The notes under the pieces were generated by a model. That model did no database searches. It saw only the letters and a list, made by a program, of their open reading frames with translations, and was not told the origin of the DNA. A stretch of DNA of 64,000 bases from Euleptes europaea (Eukaryota > Chordata > Lepidosauria > Squamata > Sphaerodactylidae): contig NC_079312.1 in the NCBI RefSeq assembly GCF_029931775.1, forward strand, positions 14,639,821 through 14,703,820, read 5' to 3'. Both the position numbers and the translations under genes were made by a program. This document shows, piece by piece, positions 36,131 through 46,885 of this stretch (the first letter of the stretch is position 1; every line of letters begins with the position of its first letter).

Positions 36131-37870
36131 ACCCGAGCAACAAAACACGTCTCTACTGGAAAGTACGGCTCTGAAGTGGTTTTGCTTGCCGCTGGCATAA
36201 CATGGCTTTTGTACCTCTATCAGAAAAAGGCGGATCTGCAGTGAATAATCAAAATTTGACTCCGATGCAAATCAGCATTGAAACAGCAGCAAATCTCCGT
36301 GAAAAATACCCCAGGAGGAGGATGCATGGAAGAATGTGGCCCACAGGAGTAGGAAAATCAGGACACATCCTGATCCTCTCTTGCTCAGCAATCGGTTCCA
36401 GGATCTCCCAATAGATACTGATTCTGGACCACTGGAACAAGGGCTATCCCCCCAAAGCATGAAAGAAATTGCTCAGGCTCCTGTGCATGAGAGGACTCGA
36501 TCTTCCGCCCCACAATTTACGAAGAGGCGTGTTCTCGTAATTGGGGATTCCCTCCTGATAGGGGTAGAGTCTAAAGTATTCCGACCTGATTTGTTGTCCC
36601 GAGAGGTCTGCTGTTTACCGGGTACACGCATCCATGATGTGACGGAAAGGGTAGGAAGGCTCATCAAGCCCACAGATTATTACCCTTTCTTACTTGTTCA
36701 TGTGGGAACAAATGATATTGCCTGGCACAGCCCATAACGTATTAAACATGGCTCTGGGTGAGAAGGTGAAGGACTTGGGGGTACAGGTTGCGTTTTCGTC
36801 CGTTCTGCCTGTTGAAGGTCCTGGCTTAGGAAGGGAAAGACGAATACTCCAAAGAAATGACTGGCTGCATAGGTGGTGTCGTCAAGAAATGTTTGGATTT
36901 CTGGACCATGGCTTACGCTTTCGAGAAGAAGCTCTTCTGTCGGGGGATGGTGTACACCTCACGAGGGTAGGAAAAAATGTGTTTGGCGAGAGCCTTGCAA
37001 ACCTGATCAGGAGGGCTTTAAACTAAATCCTATGGGGGGGCGAGACAACAATTTAAAGCCTTGTATGCTGATAATACCTGGAGAAGAGAACAATAAAGAT
37101 TTGCAGGGAGTGGCATGTATGCAAGGAAACATAAACTCACAGTAAGTACAGAAACTAAAACCACGGGATACGTAAACCACAGATTCCGATGTCTGTACAC
37201 TAATGCGCAGAGTATGGGAAACAAGCAGGAAGAACTCGAAGCCCTAATACAGGAAGGGGATTTTGACCTAATAGGCATTTCTGAAACTTGGTGGGATGTC
37301 ACTCATGATTGGAATATTAAGATTGAGGGGTACAACTTGTTTAAAAGGGATAGATTGATAAGGAAGGGGAGAGGAGTTGCACTGTATGTCAAAGATGTGT
37401 ACACTTGTGATGAAGTACATGAATCTGAGCATGGTAGTGCAGTCGAGACTCTATGGGTAAACATAAAAGGAATAAGAAATAATCGTGATATTCTCGTGGG
37501 GGTCTGCTATCGACCGCCAAACCAGGCAGAGAACTTGGATGGGACGCTCCTAGACCAGATCACTAAGTTCTCAAAGAGATGGGACATGGTGGTCATGGGA
37601 GATTGTAATTACCCGGATATCTGTTGGAAGTCCAACGCTGCTAAAAATGCAAGATACAATAAATTCCTGACTTGTCTTGCTGACAACTTCCTATTCCAGA
37701 AGGTGGACAGGGAAACAAGGGGGTCTACTATCTTAGACTTGATTCTCACCAACAGGGAAGAACAGGTCGATGAGGTTAAAGTAGTAGGCATCCTGGGTAG
37801 TAGTGACCACGTACTCTTGGAATTTACAAACTTGGGGAGAGGAAAACCTGTACGTAGGGGATGAACTGCC

Positions 37871-39089
37871 TCCTTTCTCCTACCTGCCACCATATTGAAA
37901 TGAGGGGAGAAGGGTTGCTGGGCTACAGCCCTCGAGGGCCCTTCAGAATCCTCCCCACGAGAGGCGCAGACCAGGTTAGGAAACCCCTTTCTCTACGTGG
38001 ATTTCCCTACCTGCTTTCCAGGTTTCCCTTAATTTCAAGGTGCTACAAATTGTGTATTGGATCCACGGGTTTTGTAGAATAGCAGTATATAAAGGCAAAA
38101 GTCCACCCTGTATTTTTCCACAGAATAGTGCACGGAAGGACTGAAAGCTTGAAAAAGTTTCATATGAAATGGAATTATACTGGATTTCCATTGCACAACG
38201 TCCAGTCACCGTTGCCTGATTGTTGCAATTTGCATTTTATGTGTATGGACTTGAAATGAACTGAGCATTTGTGCCTATACCCACTTACCTGTATTGCTCT
38301 TGCGCCTTCACATTGGGTCTTACTGAGACCATTTGTAAAAAATATTTCTTCTTGTTGCTCAACTGAGGTTGTGTTAGTGAGAATTTACTCTCAAATATAT
38401 TTTTCTAATAGCAATTGCATTGTAGTTACCTTATTGGGTGTACTTTTGCTGGTGCTTTTATTTTGAATTGCCAAAACTCCTGAGTAGCACTTGTAGCCGT
38501 TTTTTGACTACTACCACCAGGAGGTTGGCATCCCTAACCCTAAGGGTACTCTGTCCACAGATGAACCTGATCCATTCCCTTTGTGACTTGTTTGTGTGTG
38601 CTTTTTTGGGGGGGGGGGGAGTCCACAAGAAATTGCAGAAAGGGAGAGTAAATTGACCCCTACTCTGAATATGGCCATCCAGGATCATATGGGGTTTCAA
38701 GGGTTTGAGCAGAGTAGCTGAGTCTTCCTCATTCCCTTCCCCATTTAAGTGCCTCTCAGGTGCTTTCGTCATGTCAAGCCTTCTGCAACAGGATGCCCAG
38801 GGTTCAGCAGGATGTTTGGTGAGGGAAGGTTGAGATAATTTACAAAGTCCTCTTTTTCTGGGTATCTGCAGAGTACACAGAGTGACACCAAACTTGCTTG
38901 TTCCTTTATTTATGTAGAAAATGTCGGTGCTACTTTTCAGGGAATATGCCTAAGGCAGTTCCCAAAACCACATGAAATCATGGCAGAAGGTTCGTGGTAG
39001 AATGGCATCATGATGTCATTCTAACAGTCAGGTTCTGGTCCATTTTTCTCCCTGCCATCTTATTGAGTGGCAGCAGGGGTTGGGAGGGG
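37871..39089. other. No gene seen
   Basis: Unassigned sequence with a G run at 38609-38621. It follows directly after the broken CR1 and could belong to a later insertion that removed the CR1 3' half. Confidence 0.4.
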
Positions 39090-39298
39090 CTGTGGCTCAG
39101 TTTGCAGAGCATCTGCTTGGCATGTAGGTCCTAGGTTCAATCCCCGGCATCTCCTGTTGAAGGGACTAGGCAAGTAGGTGATCTGAAAGACCTCTGTCTG
39201 AGTCCCTGGAGAGAGCCGCTGCCTCTCTGAGTAGACAATACTGACTTTGATGGACTGAGGATCTGGTTCAGTATAAAGCAGCTTTGTGCGTTCATCTC
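39090..39298 (+). mobile_element. tRNA-Ala-like SINE (+)
   Basis: The head GGGGCTGTGGCTCAGTTTGC and AGCATCTGCTTGGCATGTAG with B box GGTTCAATCCC folds like tRNA-Ala, but it lacks a base in the variable arm. The body (GACTTTGATGGACTGAGGAT, TTCAGTATAAAGCAGCTTTG) is SINE. Not a tRNA gene. Relatives: 51873-51957 and 57985-58197. Confidence 0.8.
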
Positions 39299-39869
39299 CC
39301 AGTGTAGTGGAAGAGCAGGCAGGCCTGGGCCCACCTTGGCTTTGAACTCCATTACCCTTAATCACAGAGTGACCATTCTTGTGCTATGCTGGCAGCTGCT
39401 GCCAAAGCAGTGTATTTAAAAACCACGACCACCAGTTAAATCTCCAATGGCCAATCAGAAACCCTGGTTCACAGAAGAAATGGGAATGCTATTTGGATAT
39501 GCTAACTGGAAAGTGTAGAATAAAAATCTAATATAGAAAACAATAGTCATATACCTTGAATAAGTTATAGATAAAGATAAATTTAGAGTATAAACATAGA
39601 TAAGCTACGTAATGTTCAAGTAAATATCATGTTCAAGTAACTATCATAACAACAAAACAATGCTTATGAAAACTGACTCCTGAAGAAAGCACAAAATGTA
39701 TGAATGGAAGTGTATGTATATGTTTGTTATCTTTGCTTTTGAAAATGTTAATTTAAAAAACCCCCTACAATGCCATAGAGTCCACCCCGCAAAGCATCCA
39801 TTTTCTCCAGGGGAACTGCAGGCCCAACATGGGGAATGGCATCCATAGTCATGACTCACCTCAGGAGAG
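39299..39869. other. No gene seen; one repeat fragment
   Basis: Positions about 39765-39850 contain a fragment of the TIR-ended repeat (CATTTTCTCCAGGGGAACTG). The rest is AT-rich and unassigned. Confidence 0.4.
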
Positions 39870-40400
39870 ATGAAATGATGAGGGAAAAAACTTGCTCTGA
39901 GCGCCTGCAAGAGATCTACTCCCTGTTGAATCGCCAGCCTCCCAGATGTAGACTTGGAGGGTGAAGTTGGCTAAAATGGGGGCTTCACCACCTCTCTTGA
40001 GCTGTTCAGCCCTGCTGCTGAAGTCTTCCCGCCCAATCTGATGCCCATCCTGCGAATACCTGTGTTTTGCATCATGGCAAGTGGAAATTCAGCCAGAAAG
40101 ACGCAATCAAGAACAAGTGGCATATGCCGAATTTCTGCCTGTCATTCGGAAGACAGTGGTGTTGAGTGAGTGGCGGTTGTAACCCAACTCTCCTGCTCAG
40201 AGGAGCCTTTTTGTTCTTCGGCCATTTCCCTGCGACAGGTTGGAAAGGGTTAAGTGCTGAAACCTCTAATTTCTGGTAGCCCATAAATAGGAGTGGCCTC
40301 CTCAGCTCACCTGATTCTTCCTTCTCAGGGTGATTGTGATTGCATTTCTTTTGATAGACTTGGGCTTTTCTTCCCACCTACCCACCCCCAAAAAAACCAG
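39870..40400 (+). promoter_or_regulatory. Promoter and non-coding exon 1 of ZNF gene Z1
   Basis: The region is homologous over ~500 bp to 49960-50524. Key parts are GCATATGCCGAATTTCTGCC, GGTTGGAAAGGGTTAAGTGC, a TATA box CCATAAATAG at 40281-40290, CTCCTCAGCTCACCTG, and an exon ending ACCAG|GTGAGTGG at 40400/40401, a near-perfect splice donor. Transcription probably starts about 30 bp after the TATA box. There is no ATG in a good context before the donor, so exon 1 is 5' UTR. Confidence 0.7.
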
Positions 40401-40678
40401 GTGAGTGGGGGAAATGGGAGTGATTTCTGGGGAAGGGAGGTGAAATGGGTACAGGGGCTAATAAGGAGATCAATGCCTGAAGGAACAATCTACATTCCAA
40501 ATGGGCAAGCTAAAGTTACAGGACTCTCCAATTACCTCCCCCAGCCCCATGGTTGGATCTTTCCATTGTACCTTCCTTGTATATGGACCAAGGGCAGGGT
40601 GTGGAAATGTTTGCATGTAATCTGCCTAGCAATCCCACTTTCTCCTGGCACTCCTATAAGTATTTTCCTGGGACAAAG

Positions 40679-41196
40679 TGTTGGAAATAAAAATATTTAT
40701 TTTTTTAAACAGATTTAAATTTTGAATAAAAAGAAACCCAACCTCAGGATTGAAAGCAAGAGATTTTTAATTATTTTCTGCAGCAAAAAATAATGAGAGG
40801 AAAGATGTTAGCCAAAGGCCACAAAATGAAACTTTTCCTTTAACAAGCTTCTTCTATTTCTTAATTTTTTATACTTTTCCAGAGTTTTTTGTTTCAAGAG
40901 GATTTGAATATTTTCTCCTCTCAAATCCACCCTAACTTTGATCTCATCTTTGTGGTCACATGTATATGATCTCATCTGTTATTCGGTGATATCCTGTTCC
41001 AGGAACAGGTTGGAGATAAAAAAAAACTAAAACTAAAACCTGCTTATTAAAACTAATTAAAATGCCCTAAACATTTTTGTTAAACAATGCTGCTCTCTAC
41101 TGGCTTATATAAATAACCACAGCTTACAAATATAATAGAAGAATAACATTTTTTTAATATGCTAGAATTAAATTAATTAATTTTACACATCCCACA
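40679..41196 (-). mobile_element. Fossil solo LTR (518 bp, minus), 4-bp target duplication
   Basis: On the minus strand it runs from TGTGGGATGTG to ATTTCCAACA and is flanked by AAAG on both sides (40675-40678, 41197-41200). It shares GTAAGCTGTGGTTATTTATA and AAGCCAGTAGAGAGCAG with the LTR at 19910-20416. It lies in intron 1 of Z1, antisense to the gene. Several internal differences show the two copies are not recent sisters. Confidence 0.8.
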
Positions 41197-41656
41197 AAAG
41201 CCCCAATAAACAGATCTGAGTAGGATTCTGAGCAGGCCTGCTGGGAATTGCCCTCACACAGTCCAGATGTTTCCAGGAATCCCCCATGGCTGCAATTGGC
41301 CCTCCCTTGTTATTTTATTCCACCTAGCATGTAGAGATAGACTGCTGCTGAAAATGGAGGGACCATTTCATTAATTAACCAACAATGAACAAATTCATGG
41401 ACGTGCTCCCTTCTTGTAGCAGTAAGTTTCCTTTGGTTTAACATATTTGTTATCAAAGGATTAAAGCTTGCTTTAAAACCAAAATCTTATGATGAATATT
41501 AATTTTGTTAGCATCTTTTCTCTTCCCAGAATAATCTCTAACTATGTGCAAACAGTTGTACTCCATGGTTTAGTATTACAAATTTTATCCAGTAGCAAAC
41601 ATTCATTGTCTGCTTTATGGGAAAATCTCAAAATAAGTGTATCTTCAGCTTCTGTA

Positions 41657-41810
41657 GAGCCAGCATGGTAGTGGTTAAGAGCGGTGGACTTTGATCTGGA
41701 GAACCGAGTTCAGTTCCCCACTCCTCCACATGAAGCCTGCTGAGTGACCTTGGGCCGGTCACAGTTCTCTCAGAACTCTCTCAGCCCCACCTACCTCACA
41801 TAGGGTGGAA
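41657..41810 (+). mobile_element. Sauria-type SINE, 5' part (+)
   Basis: GAGCCAGCATGGTAGTGGTT to CCCCACCTACCTCACA; the tail is missing. Confidence 0.8.
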
Positions 41811-41952
41811 TTCACACATAGTGTTTAGGACAAGGGGTAGAGTAAAGATGGATGGTTTTAATAGAACCATGGTGTCACCTCTCTCAGGAAATGAGAATTG
41901 TTCTCTGCCCCCAATGAAGGGTGTACAATAACAAGGCAATAAGGTATTAAAA

Positions 41953-42247
41953 AGGTAAAGGTCCCCTGTGCAAGCACCGGGTCATTCCTGACCCATGGGG
42001 TGATGTCACATCCCGACATTTCCTAGGCAGATTTTGTTTACGGAGTGGTTTGCCAGTGCCTTCCCCAGTCATCTTCCCTTTACCCCCAGCAAGCTGGGTG
42101 CTCATTTTACTGACCTAGGAAGGATGGAAGGCTGAGTCAACCTTGGGCCTGCTACCTGAAACCAACTTCCATCAGTATTGTACTCAGGTCATGAGCAGAG
42201 CTTGGACTGCAGTACTGCAGCTTACCACTCTGCGCTACAGGGCTCCT
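41953..42247 (-). mobile_element. tRNA-headed SINE (minus)
   Basis: The minus strand begins AGGAGCCCTGTAGCGCAGAG with a tRNA-like head and ends GGGGACCTTTACCTTT. A better copy is at 52698-52990. Confidence 0.8.
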
Positions 42248-42274
42248 AAATAAGGTATTACTGGATGTCAAATA

Positions 42275-42906
42275 CTTATGCCAAACCGGGTTCAATCCCC
42301 CACTCCTCTACATGAAGCCTGCCGGGTGACTTTGGGCCAGTCACAGTTCTGTCTTACAATTCCTTCAGCCCACGCAGAGGCCAACGATGGCAATCCACCT
42401 CCGAATGTCTCTTGCCTTGAAAATCCTACAAGGTCATCTGTGACTTGATGGCACTTTCCACCACAACTTTCATACCCATACATAGTAATGGGGAATACTA
42501 TAATGTTAACTATTTTGATCTTGGTTGCCATCTACACATCCTTAGACTTAAGAATCTTTTCAAGCTGCTTCATGGCTGCCCTTCCCAGTCTCAATTTCCT
42601 GCTTATTTCTTGGTTGCAGTCTCTCATTTGGTTGATGAGGGAGCCAAGAAAAAGAAAATCTTTAACAATTTCAGTTTCTTCATTGTCAAGCTTAAAGTTG
42701 TGTAATTCCTCAGTAATAATTTCTTTTGTCGTCTTGGTATTCAGCTGTAATCCTGCTTTGGCACTTCCTGCTTTAACCTTCATCAATAGTGGCTTCAAGT
42801 CTTCAGAGTTTTCTTCCAGTATTGTGGTATCATTTGCATATTTCAGTTTGTTAATGTTCCTTCCACCCATTTCCACACCACCTTCATACTCTACTGACTG
42901 GAGCAA
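42275..42906 (-). mobile_element. BovB/RTE LINE fragment, RT region (minus)
   Basis: The minus strand reads GGRNINKLKYANDTTILEEN, LKPLLMKVKAGSAKAGLQLN, FLFLGSLINQ and GRAAMKQLEKILKSKD. It continues as TKIKIVNIIVFPITMYGYES. This is the BovB RT and thumb region (YADDTT changed to YANDTT, so the catalytic motif is lost). The lower end joins SINE-like text. Confidence 0.85.
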
Positions 42907-43011
42907 AACTGTTCAATTAGTGTTGTGCAATTGGTATATCTGTGTTTATTTCAATAACTCTTCTGAAGCCCTATAAGATATTTTGAATTAAGATGTATTC
43001 TTCTGCTTCAG

Positions 43012-45230
43012 GTGCCTGGATAGTTGGAGGAGGTGCCCCTAGGCTTCCCTCTCAACGGAACTAAATGCATCCTAAGATACCCTGAAGATGGAGGCCCAGG
43101 AAGAAGGTGGTGAAGAAGCTAGTTCACCGGGGGAGCAATTATACACAGCAAATGCCCTGAGTGTAGATGACAAGCAAGAGAGAAATGGACAAACCAGCTG
43201 TGTGTTTAAAGATTTGTGCACAGCAGACACCCTGAATGTGCAAGTCAAACAAGAGAGTGATGGAGAAGCCGTCTGGCTGGGTCAAGATTCATGCAGAGCA
43301 GAAATCAACAATGTGCAAGTCAAGCAAGAGAGTGATGAAAAAGCTGTCTGCTTTGGTAAAGATTCATGTGCAGCAGAAACATTAAATGTGCATGTGAGAC
43401 AACAGAGTGATGAAGAAGATGGCTGGCTAAGTAAAGGCTCATGTGCAGCAGAAATCATCAATGTGCAAGTCAAAGAAGAGAGTGATGGAGAAGCTGGCTG
43501 GTTTGGTAAAGATTCATGTGCACCAGACATCCTGAATGTGCACGTCAAACAAGACAGTAATGAAGAAGCTGTCTGGTTTGGTAAAGATTCATGCGCAGCA
43601 GAAATCCTGAATGTGCAAGTCAAACAAGAAAGTGATGGAGAAGCTGGCTGGCTGGGTAAAGATTCATGCACAGCAGAAACCATCAATGTGCAAGTCAAAC
43701 AAGAAAGTGATGATGAAGCTGGCTGGCTCGGTAAAGATTCATGTGCAGCAGAAACCATCAATGTGCAAGTCAAACAAGAGAGTGATGATGAAGCTGGATG
43801 GCTGGGTAAAGATTCATGTGCAGCAGAAACCATCAATGTGCATGTGAGACAAGAGAGTGATGAAGAAGCTGGCTGGCTAAGTAAAGGCTCATGTGCAGCA
43901 GAAATCATCAATGTGCAAGTCAAAGAAGAGAGTGATGGAAAAGCTGTCTGTTTTAGTAAAGATTCATGCACAGCAGAAATCCTGAATGTGCACGTCAAAC
44001 AAGACCGTAATGAAGAAGCTGTCTGGTTTGGTAAAGATTCATGCGCAGCAGAAATCCTGAATGTGCACGTCAAACAAGAAAGTGATGGAGAAGCTGTCTG
44101 GTTTGGCGAAGATTCATGTGTGGCAGAAATCCTGAATGTGCAAGTCAAACAAGAGTGTGATGATGAAGTTGGCTGGCTGGGTAAAGATTCATGCACAGCA
44201 GAAACCATCAATGTGCAAGTCAAACAAGAGAGTGATGAAGAAGCTGGCTGGTTTGGTAAAGATTCATGCACAGCAGAAACCATCAATGTGCAAGTCCAAC
44301 AAGAGTGTGATGATGAAGCTGGCTGGCTGGGTAAAGATTCATGCACATCAGAAACCATCAATGTGCAAGTCAAACAAGAGAGTGATGAAGAAGCTGTCTG
44401 GTTTGGTAAAGATTCATGCACGGCAGAAACCATCAATGTGCAAGTCAAACAAGAGAGTGATGATGAAGCTGGATGGCTGGGTAAAGATTCATGCACAGCA
44501 GAAACCATCAATGTGCAAGTCAAACAAGAAAGTGATGATGAAGCTGGCTGGCTCGGTAAAGATTCATGTGCAGCAAAAACCATCAATGTGCAAGTCAAAC
44601 AAGAGAGTGATGAAGAAGCTGTCTGGTTTGGTAAAGATTCATGCAGAGCAGAAACCATCAATGTGCAAGTCAAACAAGAGAGTTATGATGAAGCTGGCTG
44701 GTTAGGTAAATATTCATGTACAGAAGAGACCATCAATGTGCAAGTCAAACAAGAAAGTGATGGAGCAGCTGGCTGGCTAGGTCGAGATTCATGTGCAGCA
44801 GAAACCGGGAATGTGCAAGTCCAACAAGAGGGTGATGGAGAAGCTGGCTGGCTAGGCAAAGACTCATGCACAGAAGAAACCAGGAATGTGCAAATCAAAC
44901 AAGACAATAATGGAGAAACTGGCTGGGTGGGTAAAAATTCATGTGCAGCAGAAATCCTGAGTGTGGCAGTCAAAGATGAGAGTGATGGAGAAGCTGGCTG
45001 GCCACATAAAGATTCATGCGCTACAGAAACCTTGAATGTGCAAGTGAAACAAGAGAGTGACGGAGCAGCTGTCTGGATAGGTCAAGATTCATGCACAGCA
45101 GAAACAATAATTGTGCAAGTTAAACAAGAGATTGATGGAGAACCTGGCTGCCTGGGTAAAGATTCGTGTGGAGCAGACATCCAGAATGTGCAAGTCAAGC
45201 AGGACAGTGATGCAGAAGGCCACTGGCAGG
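43012..45230 (+). CDS. Z1 exon 2: start codon and 27-unit SUMO-motif repeat domain
   Basis: The acceptor TTCTGCTTCAG is at 43011. ATG 43088 has a strong context (GAAGATGG). The coding part gives 714 residues up to the best phase-1 donor CTGGCAGG|GTAAGGAT at 45230/45231. That donor joins the ZNF exon (45662) in frame, for a predicted protein of about 1067 residues. Residues ~49-714 are 27 units of 25 residues. A typical unit reads INVQVKQESDDEAGWLGKDS plus CTAET. Nineteen units carry V-K-x-E (SUMO consensus, psi-K-x-E) and four more carry K-x-D; acidic residues follow, as in negatively charged SUMO motifs. SUMO sites in transcription factors usually serve repression. Each unit also has one Cys and one Trp in fixed places. 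The first donor used in paralog Z3 (CTGG|GTAAAT at 63403) is changed here to CCGG|GGAGC, so the exon runs on into the repeats. The open frame itself continues to 45322. The domain is not a family I recognise. Confidence 0.75.
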
Positions 45231-45256
45231 GTAAGGATCCATGTACCAAAGTTGAT
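43232..45256 (+). repeat. 75-bp tandem repeat array, 27 units
   Basis: Units start at the codon before AATGTGCAAGTCAAACAAGA and repeat every 75 bp without a change in length. There is a higher-order pattern: three distinctive units from about 43382 (GTGCATGTGAGACAA, GTCAAAGAAGAG, GTCAAACAAGAC) recur 450 bp later from about 43832. Because 75 is a multiple of 3, other frames are also open over long distances. Confidence 0.95.
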
Positions 45257-45661
45257 GGATGGTATCTGAAACTGAACAGTTGTCTTTGTTGTTGCATGAC
45301 TGGAGGAATAGTACTCCTTTAAAGTTGAGAATGATTAATAAGACTAAATATATTAGAATGACAGTATGGTAATATTATTGCTTACGTTAAGGCTACATAT
45401 CTAATGACCTATCTTCCAAGATTTATAAACAGACGAGGAACATAGTTTTCAAATTGCTGAGTGACCTGGAGGCCCTTCATGTCAAAAACTGGAGATACAT
45501 TGAGGCCTGGTGGGGTACACTTCATATATGTCTGCCATTAATCATTATTATAGCTGTATTTGGGTAGACATTCCTCACCAGGCACCAGTTAAAGATATGC
45601 AGTTGTCTCCGTATGAAACGGGGATTATTGAAATTACTAGTCTTTCTTCTTTCTCCCCAAG
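45231..45661 (+). other. Intron 2 of Z1
   Basis: Begins GTAAGGATCC and ends TTCTTTCTCCCCAAG. It is homologous to 54265-54669 in Z2 and to the region after 63480 in Z3. Confidence 0.6.
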
Positions 45662-46722
45662 GAGATATTGGACAAGCAAGTGAGGGCGAGAAGAAGATTG
45701 TCCATTGGGGCAAAGCTGGGAAAAGTGGTCTCACTGACTCATCTCTAGGTGGGAAACGGACGACTTTCCAGGCAGCTGAGATACAAGAGGCAAGTCAGCA
45801 GGGACTGGAAACACGTGCCCAACCCTGTTCAATGAGAAGAGAAGCTGGCCAAAGTTTAGGTGAAGGGACCTCTTGTTTGAGAGAAATGCGGGGCAGAAAA
45901 TATGGGGAACAATTCAGAAAGAGTTCTGACTTTCTCAAGAGTGTGCCACTCCAGAGAAAGAAGAAAACTTCCACGCACCCAGACCAAGGGAGAAATTTTA
46001 GTCCCTCCCTTTTGAGACAGAAACAATTCCACTCAGGAGAGAGGCCACATAAATGCTCACCTTGTGGAAAAAGTTTTCATCCCAGCTTAGACCTTACAAA
46101 ACATAAGCGAACTCACACTGGAGAAAAGCCATATAAATGCTCACATTGTGAAAAATGTTTTAGTACCAGTTCAAAGCTTTCCACACACGAACGAACGCAC
46201 ACAGGAGAAAAGCCATATAAATGCTCATATTGTGAGAAATGTTTTAATTCCAGTTCAAACCTTTCCGTGCATGAACGAACCCACACAGGAGAAAAGCCAT
46301 ATAAATGCTCATATTGTGAGAAATGTTTTAGTACCAGTTCAGGCCTTTCCACACATGAACGAACCCACACAGGAGAGAAGCCATATAAATGCTCAGGCTG
46401 TGAGAAATGTTTTAGTAACAATTCAGACCTTTCAAAACATGAACGAATCCACACAGGAGAGAAGCCATATAAATGCTCAGAGTGTGAGAAATGTTTTCGT
46501 ACCAGTTCCCAACTATGTGAACATAAACGATTGCACACAGGAGAGAAGCCATATAAGTGCTTAGATTGTGGAAAATGTTTTTGTACCAGTTCCCGCTTAT
46601 TAGACCATTCACGTTTGCACTCAGGAAAGAAACCATGCAAATGCTCAGTTTGCGGGATGTGTTTTAAGTTCTACTCCAGCCTTTCAAAACACAAACAAAT
46701 GCACACAGGAGAGAAACCATAG
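45662..46722 (+). CDS. Z1 zinc-finger exon (eight fingers, truncated end)
   Basis: Phase-1 exon: the G of exon 2 plus GA forms Gly, giving GDIGQASEGEKKIVHWGK. About 125 residues of linker (TTFQAAEIQEASQQGLE, CLREMRGRKYGEQF, basic QRKKKT) precede eight complete C2H2 fingers. These run from HKCSPCGKSFHPSLDLTKH to CKCSVCGMCFKFYSSLSKH, with HTGEKPYKC linkers. Most fingers read CEKCF or CGKCF: an extra Cys replaces Ser just before the conserved Phe. Contact triplets vary (for example TSKT, SSNV, TSGT, NSDK). TAG at 46720-46722 replaces the Tyr codon of the next finger, and decayed finger text follows to 46880. The protein probably remains a nuclear DNA-binding factor with eight fingers. No KRAB, SCAN or BTB is seen. 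Confidence 0.85.
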
Positions 46723-46885
46723 CAATGCTCTTATTGTAGGAAATGTTTTCGTTTTCGTTCAGACTTTTCAAAACAATGAATTCACACAAGTGAGAAGGCA
46801 TATAAATGCTCAGAATGTGAGAACCTTCGGCCAGAGAGCAGACCTTAAGTCTCATATGAAAATCCATACCAAAGAGAAAATATGA
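46723..46885 (+). pseudogene. Decayed terminal fingers of Z1
   Basis: QCSYCRKCFRFRSDFSK and KCSECEN...RADLKSHMKIHTKEK can be read in pieces. They match the last fingers of Z2 (QKAHLKSHMKTHAKD). An early stop and length changes show they are no longer translated. Confidence 0.75.

Larger units (their letters stand above)
34150..37870 (+). mobile_element. CR1 LINE: 5' UTR, ORF1 and ORF2 endonuclease, interrupted and lacking RT
   Basis: ORF1 starts at 34282 (MDHSIVASEG) with a Cys-rich ribbon CKVCGMFVFL...CSKCK and a coiled-coil-like LLEEKIQGLEARL. About 1.5 kb of foreign sequence interrupts it. ORF1 resumes near 36300 (AWKNVAHRSRKIRTHPDPLL) with an SGNH-esterase domain: VLVIGDSLLIGVESKV, CCLPGTRIHDV and LLVHVGTNDIA. 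ORF2 begins about 37115-37180 with an APE-type endonuclease: [64 protein letters not shown] and SSDHVLLEF. It stops at 37864 before the reverse transcriptase. Retaining 5' parts while lacking the 3' half is the opposite of normal LINE truncation. Inactive. Confidence 0.85.

Noticed and set aside
35078-36148. 356-codon minus-strand open frame
   Set aside because: Proline/glycine/alanine-rich text created by GC-rich tandem repeats; it crosses a hairpin and ends in CR1 sequence.
39090-39165. tRNA-Ala gene
   Set aside because: It is the head of a SINE: related copies share the same non-tRNA body, and the stem regions carry mismatches and a lost base.
43282-44673. 463-codon open frame on the minus strand across the Z1 repeats
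   Set aside because: A 75-bp period (multiple of 3) with no stop in one antisense unit makes the whole array open; no independent start, splice or domain evidence.
46113-46640. Minus-strand frames across the Z1 and Z2 finger exons
   Set aside because: Periodic shadows of the 84-bp finger unit (YGFSPV repeats).
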